Shown here piece by piece: positions 47,314 to 58,493 of a DNA stretch of 64,000 bases. The DNA is from Diaporthe sp. PMI_573 (lineage: Eukaryota; Ascomycota; Sordariomycetes; Diaporthales; Diaporthaceae), in the NCBI GenBank assembly GCA_021399435.1, contig JAJTUP010000022.1:248001-312000 (forward strand), written 5' to 3'. Numbering within the stretch: the stretch's first letter is position 1; every line of letters starts with the position of its first letter. Made by a program: the position numbers and the translations under genes. The notes under the pieces were generated by a model, which made no database searches, was not told the origin of the DNA, and saw only the letters and a list, made by a program, of their open reading frames with translations.

Positions 47314-48146
47314 AATATCTGTCTCCAGCGTGCTTGCAACCATTTGTGGAGGTTGTAAGGTTGGCTAGTGCTGCAATGGCCGAGTCGTGGTCGAAGTCTT
47401 CTTGGGCCCGAGTCTGGGTTGTGCTGGAGCTGCTTAGCTGTGTGGTAAAGTAAGTCCGACAGCGAAACCGGCGAAACAACGCAGGCCTGGTCAGTCACGG
47501 AGCACTCGGGCTGCCGCTGCTGAGCTGCATCTTGGAGAGGTGGAACAATTGAGACGACAAGATGAAGATAACACTCGGGAGAAAATGAGGAGGAGGAGGA
47601 AAAAGAAAAAGAGAAAAGAGTGAGCGCCTATGTAAGCATAGAACCAGACTTGTTCGCGTCCTTTTGGTCTGCTTGTTGTTTTCCCTTCCGAGTTTGGTGA
47701 CGATATGCCCCCCAGCATACACCTGCAGGCTGCGTACGTCGGCACGCTGCAGCTCAGGCCTAGCTGGCCCTGCTCGAAAAGCAGGGGTTGGAGAGCTGTT
47801 CAAGTGGGTCACACCTGCTCCAGGGCCCCAGTGGGCTAGGGGCCGCCTGCAGTCAGGGGAGCTCACCTAGGTGCTACCTGTGACCCTGGGTAGCCACTGT
47901 AAGTATGGCGTGCCCAACAACCTTGACTCCGGTCTGAAGCGATTGACCGGGCCAAGAGGAGTTGTGCCGAGATCATCGCCTTGGCTGTACACCTCAAGCA
48001 ACCTTATTCATCAGTAGGAACGTGTTCCGGCACATCCACCAGCCAGAGGATTCGTGGCACTCGGGCTCTGGAACCTGCCGCGCCGTCTTGTTTCTCGTCA
48101 GCCGCAAGCCAAAACTCCCCAACCGGCGTTGGCATTAGCTTTGGCG
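47314..48146. other. Divergent intergenic spacer
   Basis: Upstream of the N2227 gene (minus) and the PAC4-like gene (plus). A purine-rich GAGGAGGAAAAAG tract lies near 47.6 kb. No gene is supported. Confidence 0.6.
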
Positions 48147-48661
48147 ATGGAGACCTTCCAGCTCTCCTTCCCCCTGCCGCGGTCCCTCGAGGCCCGGATC
48201 TATGTCCAACTGACCATCCAAGCCAAATCCGTCATGATCTTCCTGACCACCGCGGCGGCAGACGAGCTTGGGACACCACCTCCCATGGGCTCGTTCGTCT
48301 ATGCCCTTCCAGATGTGAGTTGTTGTTGGTCACCCCCGAGGCGTAACCATGTCGTTCATCCCGGTGCTGATTGTGTACCGTCGACTAGAAGCTCAACCCC
48401 GGCCAGCCGCTCTCGACCCCGTTGTATTCGGCTGGGTCATCAGAGGACTTCACAACCAGGATGGCGAGGCTGTTCGCAAAGAAGACCCAGCTGCCCGTCT
48501 ACGTCGCGAGCTCGATCAGCTTTGCGACCACCGGGCTGGGCGGCACGGTCGAGGAGGAGATGGAGGCGTTCAGGAGGGTCGTCGAGGTCGTCAGCGGGAA
48601 GCTGCAGGACGTGCTCGGCGTCACGAACGGCGTAGCGGCCATGTCTGTCAGCAGCTCATGA
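48147..48661 (+). CDS. Proteasome assembly chaperone 4-like protein, 2 exons
   Basis: Small protein resembling fungal PAC4/Poc4, which with PAC3/Poc3 helps alpha-ring assembly of the 20S proteasome. Exons 48147-48314 and 48389-48661 (441 nt, 146 aa), both phase 0. The first exon gives a strand-rich METFQLSFPLPRSLEARIYVQLTIQAKSV-type start and the segment FLTTAAADELG. After an acidic turn, the second exon has PLYSAGSSEDFTTRMARLFAKKTQLPVYVASS and a C-terminal helix EEEMEAFRRVVEVVSGKL. An in-frame upstream open region exists, but its ATG would add a Pro/Ala-rich extension not expected for the family, so ATG 48147 is preferred. The proteins of this family diverge quickly, so the assignment is good but not certain. 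Confidence 0.78.
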
Positions 48662-49990
48662 TCGGAGCCCACGTCAATCTGCTCAGCCTGGGCCGATCTC
48701 AGGATCATGGCGTCCACTGCCAGTGTGACTCAGGCAGGGAAACAGTATCGCGATTCTGCCCAAGCCAGAAGTACCAGAATACTTTCAGGCCGACTAGGGC
48801 TTGCATCGTACAGCTGGCGGGAAAGGGGAGCCCGTGCTACTTTATCCGGCGGGCTCGACCCCCAGACACCTGCCACGGTGACACTCCTGGGCCATCCACA
48901 AGCAGCCAACGCACCTGGCCTGGTGATACAGACATTGCATGTCCCCCCAGATCTCAACGGAGCGGGGGACACAAAGCATCGGATGGTGCAAGCACTTCTA
49001 TTACAGGGGATGAGCAGGTTCTATCACCGGGCCCCTAAAGGTCCGCCCTGGTTCGGAGATTTTGGCAGGTCGCCTGGATACACAGATCTCCATTCTCGGT
49101 GTGCCTTCGCACGTCCTTGCCCAGCTGAACATCTGACGCATGCGCTTGAAACGGACACATTCAACCGCAACTAAGCTTTTGTTTCTGCAGCTCATCGATT
49201 TGAAGGTGAATTATGATCGAGAATGGTACTACATTGACTGCCCGCCAAAGGATCGAATTTGGTTTTGACAATCCTGCTCCATTTTGTAGTGCTGCGAACT
49301 CGGCCGAGTAAGGAGCCCCGTAAGTGCCTGCGTAACCTCGCCTGGAAAGGTTGCCACAATAGGCCATGCAGCATTTCACGTGGCCCAATACTTTTCTCCG
49401 CAGGACTACAGATCAAGTTTCCCAGGCCATACGCTGGTCTCAAGGGACCGTATGGGTGTCATGCGCTTGAATATGCTATTGATATCATAGTGCCTAAACG
49501 AGGGAGACGTAGAGTAAGGCGGGAGATCACCTCATGGACTAGGATGCCAGCATGTTACACCCCTGAGCAGGCTCTGGGTGTGGAGTTGGGCTTGCAAGCA
49601 GCAATGCTCTTCTCAGTATGAGCTTCATGAACATTCTGGGGAGAAGCAGCACGGTATAATTGACAAATGGGATTATGAAAGGGAGTTTTAACACAACAAC
49701 ACATAAATGCACAGCAAGATAGATGATGACATTGCTCAGGTGGCCGACCCGTCTCGACTGAGCCTTATTGTTGGCTGGCCTCATAAGGCCTCGGGCCCTG
49801 GCGGCGGAAACACGAGGAAGCAGCCCGGTCTACTCGGCTGGCAGGATCATTCCCACGAGCCCCAAAGCCGGCCCTGGGGGACTGGCAGGGCAGGTAGTTC
49901 AATATAGAAGCAGAAGAGGGATCTGTTTCCACCTGTATCCACAGAACAGCCATAGCCCCTCTTCTACGCCTTTGTTTGGTGCAGGTGCTG

Positions 49991-50028
49991 AGGTGGCACG
50001 GCGCAGGTGGCACGGCGCAGGTGGCACG
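49991..50028. repeat. 14-bp tandem repeat AGGTGGCACGGCGC
   Basis: Two complete and one partial copy, head to tail. Confidence 0.9.
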
Positions 50029-50431
50029 ACCTGGTGGCTGCTGGGCTCGTGAATCCTGTCCACAACATTGACTGTGTCACCTAGTGGCAAGCAGCAGACA
50101 ACTTGGGGAGTAGATTGCTGTGACACGGCTCACAGCTCACAGCACGACGATGCATGGACGTTGTGATGCTACGTCAGGCTGGCAGGCCGGTGAAGGAGGA
50201 CGGGATTTCAGGTATTTCAACCGGTGGCGGTGAATCGGCCAAGTTGCCCGAGACGAGATGGGTCGAGTGGTGATGGCAGAATCAGTGAAGTCACAGACAG
50301 AAAGACGTCACTGTGTCTCAATATGCTCCTCTTGGGTTCAAGATGGGGGGGGGGGGTCAAAGGACCAGCCCACATTCTGATCGGGGCAGGACGAGGGTCA
50401 AATCTGTGGAGCCCAACACCAGTAGACAAAA

Positions 50432-50457
50432 CAGGCCAGGCCAGGCCAGGCCAGGCC
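50432..50457. repeat. AGGCC pentamer tandem repeat
   Basis: Five consecutive AGGCC units in intergenic DNA. Confidence 0.9.
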
Positions 50458-51299
50458 AAGACAAAGACGAAGAATACGAGTCAACCCTCCAAGCGGTAGA
50501 GAGAGATAGTCCGTTTTGGAGGTTATAGTTTGCTGCACGCACATCGTACATCGTACGGTAACAGTGGAAGCACTCCCGAACCCGGACAGGCCAGGGACAA
50601 GAGGGACAAGACAGACGGACGGGCACATGGGCAGAACAGAGGGGGAGTTCTGTCAAAGGAGGTGCCAGTCCTGCCTTTCTTATCGATAAGAAGGGCACAA
50701 ACCGACCCACTTAGAATTCTTTGCTAGTGCTATCTATTTCTATCCAAGCTTTGCAGGCCGTCTGAATGGGGCTCCAAGGCTTGCCGCACATCGCGAGCAT
50801 GTGGGGGGGGGGGGAAGACGATAGAGAGGGGGGGAAAGAGAAATGAAGAGAGAGAGCAAAAAAACAACCAACAGCACAGGGACTGCAGGCTGCAGAATTG
50901 GTCCAGCCCCAGCAGATCTGAAATCCTCTGACCTGCTGGCCCCTTCTAAACTTGGACACACTCCTGGTATGTAGCAGACCCTTGACAGGTACCGCAGTCC
51001 GGCAGGAGCGTTGCACCGTGTTTGGATGTACCTAGCTGCACCCATGTCCAAAAAAAAAATCCACAAGCACTTCAAGCTCAACAGAGGCACAGCCCATGCA
51101 AGTGATTCACATTTACATGGCTGTTTCCCATCTGAAAGGATGGCTGTCTGCTGTTGATTGTATGTATATTGTCTTTTGTTGTTAGAAGAAGCTCTCCCCA
51201 TGAGCCGTCCCCGAGTGTGTGTCTATCTTTTCCCCTCTGTTGCTGAAAGAAGCTGCAGGCGGTCCCCCAAGACCCGTGATCCACTAACAAGCCAAACCT

Positions 51300-51372
51300 T
51301 ACCCCACCACTGCGACCACCACCACTCCCACTCCCACTACCGCTACCGCTACTACTGCCACTCCCACTTCTG
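51300..51372. repeat. CCAC / CTACCG microsatellite upstream of kap104
   Basis: Runs of CCACCA, CCCACT and TACCGC units on the plus strand, ending about 200 bp before the transportin ATG; probably transcribed leader. Confidence 0.7.
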
Positions 51373-51577
51373 CACCAGGGCAGACGGATGCGCTCTTGAC
51401 GACAACCCACCCCCGTTCCAACCTCTTGTCCTCTCTACAACCAACCCAACACCCTCGGAAACCCTGCTTTTCGCACCTCCGACTACAAATCAAGAACCGG
51501 GGTCGCCCTCCCCATCCCGCAGCCCACCACCAGCTAGCTGTACTGGAGGAGGTGCCCGCTGAACACCCGCCCTCATC

Positions 51578-54541
51578 ATGGCGTGGCAACCGTCCCCGGA
51601 GTCTCTCCAGACTCTGGCCGTCTACCTCAAGGACTCCCTCAGCGGCTTCGATAAGACTGCTCAGAAGAAGGCAGAGCTTGTAAGTCGCTTGGTTTCCCCC
51701 TCCTGATGCCGCAGTTGGCGCAACCCCCGGCGACAAGAACAGGCCATGCTGACCGCAGCCCAGATGCTGTCGCAAGCCAGGAACTCCCCAGACTTCAACA
51801 ACTACCTCGCCTACATCTTCTCCAGCTCCCAGCTGCCCCCAGGCCTCAACTTCTCCCCCGAGGACTACAGCCTCGTCCGCTCAGCCGCCGCGGTCATGCT
51901 CAAGAACAATGTCAAGCTCCACTTCAAGGAGATCGACCAGTCCTCCTTGAACCTCATCAAGCTGGCTGTTCCCATGGGCATCCAGGACAAGGCCCCCCAG
52001 ATCCGCAGTTACGCCGGAAACATAGCCACCGAACTCATCAACCGGGTCGGCATCTACGGCTGGCCCGAGTTCCTGCCCGAGCTGCTCAAGCTGATCGGGA
52101 ATGAGTCCGGCCAGGTTTCCCCCGAGGGTCAGGAGGGTGCCATGGCCGCCATGTCCAAGATCTGTGAGGACAACGCCAAGATGCTGCAGCGCGAGCAGAA
52201 CGGCCAGAGGCCCCTGAATTACCTGCTGCCAAAGTTCATCGAGGCGACAAAAAGCCCTCTGCCCAGGGTGCGGGCCCAGGCGCTTACTGCCATCAACGTC
52301 TTCTCCCCGCGCAAATCCCAGGCCATGCTCAATTGCATAGATGACCTTCTCCAGCACCTGTTCGTGCTGGCCAACGACCCCAGCGAGGATGTGCGACGCC
52401 AGGTCTGCCGTTGTTTCGTGCAGCTGGTCGACACCAGGCCCGACAAGCTCGTGCCCCACATCGGTGGATTGGTGGACTACATCATCACGCAGCAGAAGAG
52501 CGAGGAGGAGGAGCTGGCCTGCGAGGCGGCCGAGTTTTGGCTCGCGGTTGGCGAACACGATAACCTGTGGCAGGCGTTGGGTCCTTATATCCAGAAGATC
52601 ATCCCTGTGCTCCTGGAATCCATGGTCTACAGCGGCGAGGATATTGCCCTGCTGGGTGGCGCATCAGATGATGAGGACGAGGAGGATCGCGCCGAGGACA
52701 TCAAGCCAAAATTCGCACAGGGCAAGTCAGCACGCAAAGCTGGCGCCCAGCAGTCCGCCGACCAGGCGGAAAACGGCAATGCATACCAGAAGCTTGCCAG
52801 TATGGACGATAATCTGGAGGAAGGCGAGATTGATGAGCTCGACGAGGACGGGGACGAGAACCCCGACGAGAGGTGGACACTGCGCAAGTGCTCCGCCGCC
52901 GCCCTGGACGTTTTTGCTCGCGACTTCAGGGATCCTGTCTTCGAGTGCATCCTTCCCTACCTGACAACACATCTGAAGCATGAGGAGTGGCCGCGCCGCG
53001 AGGCCGCAGTTCTCGCCCTGGGTGCAGTTGCCGAGGGCTGCGTCCAGGTTGTCACGCCCCACCTGCCGGACCTGGTGCCATACCTCATCTCACTGCTTAA
53101 CGACTCAGAACCCGTTGTGAGGCAAATCACATGTTGGACCCTTGGCCGCTACTCCTCATGGGCTGCCAATCTCAAGGACCCCGCTCATATTCAGTCCTAC
53201 TTTGTCCCTATGATGGAGGGCATACTGCACAAGATGCTCGACCCGAACAAAAAGGTGCAAGAGGCTGGTGCCTCTGCGATGGCCAATCTGGAGGAGAAGG
53301 CCGGCAAAGTCCTGGAGCCATACGCGGGACCGATCATCCAGCAATACATCCGGTGTTTTGCCAAATACAAGGACAAGAACATGTACATCCTCTACGACTG
53401 CGTACAAACACTCGCGGAGAGCGTCGGTCCCGTCTTGGCACTGCCCCAGCATGCTGGCCAGCTAATGCCTGCGCTGATCGACCGGTGGCAGAAGGTACCG
53501 GATGAGTCTAGAGAAGTATTCCCACTCCTAGAGTGCATGTCCTATGTTGCCATGGCTATGAGAGATGAGTTCGCCCCGTATGCGCATCCCATTTTCAGGC
53601 GTTGCGTGACCATCATCCACCAGAACCTCGAACAGACAATGGCAGCAAAGACAAACCACAACTTCGACCAGCCAGACAAGGACTTCCTCGTCACGAGTCT
53701 CGATCTTCTCAGTGCCATCATCCAGTGCCTCGAGGACGACAAGGCACAAGAGCTGGTCAAGGATGCACAGCCTGCCTTCTTCGAACTGTTAATCCTCTGC
53801 ATGGGTGATCCTGCAGATGAGGTTCGCCAGTCGGCATATGCTCTGCTCGGCGACACTGCCAAATACGTCTACCCTCAGCTCCAAGCTCATCTGCCTACAA
53901 TATTCCCCATACTGTTGCGGCAACTAGACTTCGACAACGTTGTTGACGAGGAGATCGACGGTTACTTCAGCGTTATCAACAATGCTTGCTGGAGTGCCGG
54001 CGAGATCGCCATGCAGCACGGCAAGGGCATGGCGCCATTTGTGTCTGACCTTATGGAGCGTCTGGTACAGATTATGGCGAACCCGACGATCCCAATAAGT
54101 GTGAACGAGAACGCCGCCATTGCGCTGGGTAGGCTGGGCCTGCAGAACGCAGAGGCTCTGGCGGCCCACCTGTCCACATTTGCGGACGAGTTCCTAGGCG
54201 CGATGGTCGAGCTGGACTGCAACGACGAGAAAGCTAGTGCCCTTAAGGGGTTCACCATGATTGTCGCACAGAATCCGCAGGCCATGGAGAAGAGTCTTCT
54301 GTCGTACTTCATGTGCATTGCGCGGTACAACACCCGACCGCCAAGCGACATTAACAAGGAGTTGCACGAACTCTTCCAGAACGTCAGTCACCTTTGAATG
54401 CGCATCTCTAAAATTCACCTATGCTGACGCTCTCTATAGATCGTCAACGTGTACAGGCAGATGATCCCACAGTTCGACCAGTTTACCAATCAGATGCCGG
54501 CCGAGGAGAAGGCGGCCCTGAAGTCCAAATTTGGGCTGTGA
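51578..54541 (+). CDS. kap104: Transportin / importin beta-2 (Kap104), 3 exons
   Basis: Nuclear import receptor of the karyopherin-beta family, carrying PY-NLS cargoes such as mRNA-binding proteins and released by RanGTP. Exons 51578-51679, 51764-54382 and 54440-54541 (2823 nt, 940 aa, normal length). N-terminus MAWQPSPESLQTLAVYLKDS, then SPDFNNYLAYIF and NYLLPKFIEATKSPL, running through about 20 HEAT repeats (for example RQVCRCFVQLVDTRP, ALGAVAEGCVQVVTPHLPDLVPYL and a VRQITCWTLGRYSSW segment). The acidic H8 loop is present as GGASDDEDEEDRAEDIKPKF (~330-350), with a second acidic patch at ~375-390 (EEGEIDELDEDGDENPDERW). The exon 2 acceptor at 51763 follows a tgctgac branch point and gives the expected MLSQA; an alternative AG at 51742 adds 7 residues in frame. 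The last exon ends in EEKAALKSKFGL. Confidence 0.96.
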
Positions 54542-55665
54542 TGTTAGGGCCTGACCCTATTCAGCTTGACAGACCTTTCAATGAGACTATACTATGAACC
54601 AAAATGCGGGAATTTGGGTTGCTATGGCCAAGCTGGAGACCAATGCCGGCGTCTTTTGTCTTGCTTAGTAAGAACAAGGTCTCGATTTGGCGAGGACGCC
54701 ACTCTGACGACGATGGTAGCTGCACGGTCGCGCTCACGGTGGCATGAGATGAAATCATGTCTACAAGAAAGTGTGGCGGCCAGAGATGGGACGATTGGGC
54801 ACTGAGTGGCCTGAGGCAGGGGAGAGGACTGGTGGAAAACTGGAAGCGACAACGAATTGGAGATACGAACTTGACGGCCGGCATGCGTCAACGAAGCAAA
54901 AGATTGACGCGGAATGAAAGCGCGGGCAACCCAACAAAGGGTTGAGCAGCCAGTGGGGGGGCTCGGCCCGGAAGAGGGAGGTAGATGAGCGTGCTGTTTC
55001 TTGCTCTGGGGTTGGCTGGCGGCTTGCCAGAGGACGGAGGGAGGTCGACATCGTCCTGATTGTTCCTGGTATGAAGCAAGGCGCTTGTGAGTTTGAGACC
55101 TTCCCAGGTACGGCGGTGTGGTTGGAGCGGCCGTGAGCGCTTATAGTTTGGCGAACAATCTGTGTCCCATGTTACGACCGGATGGCGGTTGCAGTACCAA
55201 AGCAGAATCAAAAACAACCTTTAGATAGTCTCGTAGATAGATACCGGTGATACACATCATCATCCTCATCGCCACTATCATCAGCTGAATGCCATTAATC
55301 GCTTTTAGCAAGCTGGATGGGGCTTAGGTGCTGTGTAGTGGGTGCGAATCCGTGGGAATTTGCGAGACGTAAAGAGGATCCCGAATGCTTGTGGGTGCTG
55401 AAGTGAACTTTTCTGAGAACCGGACTATGGCAGCTGACAGGTACCTTCTAGAATTGTTTATCAGTGGTTGCTTTGGGTACCATTCTGTAAGCGACTATTC
55501 TATGGAGATTGTGTCCTAGATATGATTGTCTAACAATACTTTATTACTTACAAGGGCACCGTCAAGGGTACATAGTCTACACTATATCATCCACAACCAA
55601 CCAAGCACCAATCATATCTATCGGAAATCAATTATACTTCGCATCCTTCTCGTGCCTCCAAACCC
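54542..55665. other. Convergent intergenic spacer
   Basis: Between the 3' ends of kap104 (plus) and the NmrA-like gene (minus); no supported gene. Confidence 0.6.
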
Positions 55666-56445
55666 TCAAGACAGCCACGGATACAACCACGGGACCCAAG
55701 TACAAAGCATATTCCTCAGCAACACCGGCCCGTTAGCCCACTCAACCCGCGCCTTACCCTCCGACAGCACACTGACGCTCTCCCCGGCCCAGCGGCCCGC
55801 GCCCTCTTCGGCGCACTGCACCATCCCGCCCGCGACGTCGAGGAAGCTGACGAAAGTCTGCGACCCCTCCGCGGAGAGCACGTGGCCCCGGCGTCTGTCC
55901 GTCGAGATCCCTCCCGGTTTGACGAATACCACGTCGACCAGCTCAGACCGCTCGGAAAGGTATTTCTCCGCCGCGATCAGGTCCGTGTAGAGCCACCAGT
56001 TGGCCGCGAAGAGGAACCGCCGCGCGAGCCAGGGGAGGTCGGCGCAGAAGCGGGCCTCATCCGTCTCGGCGGCGGAGAGCATCACCAGGAGGGGCAAGGG
56101 GGTTTTCTTGTGCTCCGCCCGCAGGGCCTCGAGCGCCGCGACGACGGCCTCGGCCTGGTCGCGCGCGATGCGCAGGTGCGGCTGGTTGTTCGGGGAGGCG
56201 ACGCACAGGAACACAGCGCTTGTGCCGCGGATGCAGTCCGTCAGGAGCGGGACGTCGGAGATCTGGCCCTCGAAGACTTCCACCTGCTTCGTCGAGGTGA
56301 CGATGTCTGGGTACATGCGCTCGAGCTTGGACTGGGACCGCACGAGGCAGTTGATGTGCACGTCTGACCGCTCCGAGGCGAGGACCTGCAGGACTGAGCC
56401 GCCTGTCTGGCCTGTTGCGCCGAGGATGGCATAGGTTGGTGACAT
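55666..56445 (-). CDS. NmrA-like / NAD(P)-binding Rossmann protein, single exon
   Basis: 259-aa atypical SDR of the NmrA/isoflavone-reductase-like group. It begins with a strand and the dinucleotide loop GATGQTGG (residues 9-16), followed by NCLVRSQSKL, where Arg near the end of strand 2 suggests NADP(H). A later strand reads SAVFLCVASPNN, and LLVMLSAAETDEARF stands where the catalytic serine lies in the family. WWLYTDLIAAEKYL and VDVVFVKPGGIS follow. There is no YxxxK catalytic pair, as is usual for NmrA-type proteins, which act as redox sensors or as reductases of unusual substrates. The C-terminal segment WVPWLYPWL is Trp-rich. Specific role unknown. First gene of a four-gene minus-strand run with spacers of 0.4-2.3 kb. 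Confidence 0.88.
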   Translation of the reverse strand: MSPTYAILGATGQTGGSVLQVLASERSDVHINCLVRSQSKLERMYPDIVTSTKQVEVFEGQISDVPLLTDCIRGTSAVFLCVASPNNQPHLRIARDQAEAVVAALEALRAEHKKTPLPLLVMLSAAETDEARFCADLPWLARRFLFAANWWLYTDLIAAEKYLSERSELVDVVFVKPGGISTDRRRGHVLSAEGSQTFVSFLDVAGGMVQCAEEGAGRWAGESVSVLSEGKARVEWANGPVLLRNMLCTWVPWLYPWLS

Positions 56446-57189
56446 TTTGGGGTGGGTTCTTGGTGTTTCTAGGGCTCTGTTCGTGAGGATAGTTACACTG
56501 CTGGATCAAAGTGTGGTAGGTATTTCAGGACAAACTGTGGAGGGATGCTGATCTTATTAAACAGATGCATTCGAGACCATGACACCATATAACATTTCAC
56601 GACAGATGAGAACATGTTGAGATATACTTGCCTGATTTGGCCCCCATCATGGGCAGCGAGGTGAAGGCCGACAGGGTCCACCACGGCGATTGAGACAGCC
56701 CGAGTGACGAGCAAGCCTTAATGTAGCGGAGATCCAGGTCCAATTCTTGTGTCCGCAATTTGCCCGATCCGAGTGCCTCTGTCTCGGACTGTCCCTTCAT
56801 TGCCTGTGTGAAAATGTGTATGCTCATGTTGGAAGACGGCAGTCTTAGTCGTAGACGTCACGGCGCATGGTCTCAACGGGCCGGCCTACTTTGGTGAATA
56901 AGGCGCGGCTCCCAACCTACGGGAGCACTAATAAAGCACCCACCCGCTGTGTGCAAAGTACAATGTGCGTCGGGGTACCTGGGTAGTCTGCTGCGGCCTA
57001 TACTCAGGCCCTTCGGACCCATCGAAGAATGGGATGTCCGAATCCATCCGCGACGTACCTACGATTCGATCACGCTTGTGAATGGTATCAGATTCAGATC
57101 GGAGAGATAATGCACTGCCTATCTTTACATTCAAGATAAGCGCAGGAAAGAGTAGAGATGTTGTGCTCTGATACAGGCAGCCAGGAAAC
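56446..57189. other. Intergenic spacer, 0.74 kb
   Basis: Promoter side of the NmrA-like gene. Only short frames; nothing supported. Confidence 0.6.
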
Positions 57190-58102
57190 CTACAGCTTTG
57201 CCATAGTGTCCGACTTATTTCCCCTGTCAACCCCGTCCCGCCGCAGCCTCGCAGCCGCCTTCTCAGCAAACTCCCCAGATTGGCAACAATACATCCAAAT
57301 CACGGTGTCAACATACCGCTCCCCGTCATCGCCGCTACGACTTTGAATCATCCAGCCCGCCCCGTGCACCAGCACACCCGTCCTCTGTACCTCCTCCGGT
57401 TCCTCCTCGGGAGCAGCGCATTCGTCATCCAGGACCTCATCATACACGCGAGGCAGCTCTTCCCCATACAGAAACGCTCCCAGGCCCGCAACAAGGTCCC
57501 CCTTCGTCACGCCCGCAGGATTATCGAGCCTGACGCTGGGCTCCACCTCGGGCAGGCAGCAAGGGGCACGAGTAGCCCTCGTCGCCGGCGCCCTGCGCGA
57601 AGACGTTCACCGAGAACGTCTTGCATGGCGGCGACGTGAGGTGCTCCGGGATGTGCCTGTCGGACATGACCTGTCTGTGCAGCCGCGTGAATACCTCGCG
57701 CCAGTAGCTCTGGAAGGCATCCGGCGAGGCGGCGTCGTAGGCCGGCCTGGAGGGGAAGGCAGCCCGCGTGGCCTCGAGGACGGCGTCGACTGCCTCTTTC
57801 CACGTCTCGACCACAGCCATCTGTGAGTCGGGGTCTTCTTCTTGTTCCTTCTCGCGGATGTGCGGCTGCGTCGTCTTGGGGTCAGCCTGGGCCACTGCGG
57901 TTGGGTCCTGAGAGCTGATGATGGATGATGCCTGGCTATATGGCCTGGTGAGTGCGCCGTGGCCTGCTGGATCCAGATTCAGGCAAGGCCTCTCATTTAT
58001 AGAGCTCTGGGGGCACTGTATGACGCATAGCCGTTGGCCTCGCGCGAGGTTCGGCCGCGATTGCCTAGCCAATGCCCGGGTCAACGTGCGGCGCAGCACC
58101 AT
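57190..58102 (-). CDS. Unrecognised protein, possibly mitochondrial, split by a short intron or a frameshift
   Basis: Two open stretches in different frames join near 57.55-57.61 kb. Modelled exons: 58102-57611 and 57546-57190 (849 nt, 282 aa), removing a 64-nt GT-AG segment (donor gtgaac, acceptor cccgag). Both splice sites are weak, and reading through instead gives plausible protein (VNVFAQGAGDEGYSCPLLP) until a one-base shift is needed near 57550. A +1/-1 indel or sequencing error is therefore an equal alternative. The N-terminus MVLRRTLTRALARQSRPNLA is rich in Arg and Leu without acids, like a mitochondrial presequence. The middle contains a helix (VVETWKEAVDAVLEATRAAF) and SYWREVFTRLHRQVMSDRHI. 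The C-terminal part (DLVAGLGAFLYGEELPRVYDEV; TGVLVHGAGWMIQSRSGDDGERYVDTVIWMY) looks like a compact alpha/beta fold. Family not recognised. Confidence 0.55.
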
Positions 58103-58493
58103 CTTGGTGTGTTGTGAGGTGGAAATCCTGTTGCGGGTGCATGCACGCATTTTGGCCTCACTGGGTTCATACCAACCATTTGTTTGCTGCGCCGCAGGCT
58201 TCCACCAGGGTGGCTCCAGTGAAAGGGTGGCATCCGTATACATCCTTGCTTGAGTAAGACGCCAAGTTACCATAGGGCTGGATATGTCTCATACTCCGTG
58301 GACAGTGAATTTGGACTTGCTTCATAATTTATTGGAAATATCTGGTATATATGTGGTCATCCACTCCGCGCCGCGCAATGCAAGCGACACAACAAAGACT
58401 CTAAGTCTAGGCGTCTAAGGCCCTCTAGCCTGATCTTGTATATATTCTCTCCCCCTCCTCCTTTACGCATCTTGTCTTAAAAACACCAACATC
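58103..58493. other. Intergenic spacer, 0.39 kb
   Basis: Short region between the unrecognised gene and the nitroreductase gene; AT-rich around 58.31-58.35 kb. No gene. Confidence 0.6.

Larger units (their letters stand above)
48662..51577. other. Intergenic region, 2.9 kb, with simple repeats
   Basis: Upstream of the transportin gene. It contains a 14-bp tandem repeat (49991-50028), five AGGCC units (about 50432-50457), G10-12 tracts near 50.35 and 50.8 kb, and a CCAC/TACCG microsatellite (about 51300-51370) that is probably in the kap104 5' leader. No gene is supported. Confidence 0.6.

Noticed and set aside
51881..52558. 225-codon open frame antisense to kap104
   Set aside because: Shadow of the transportin coding sequence, with no independent evidence.
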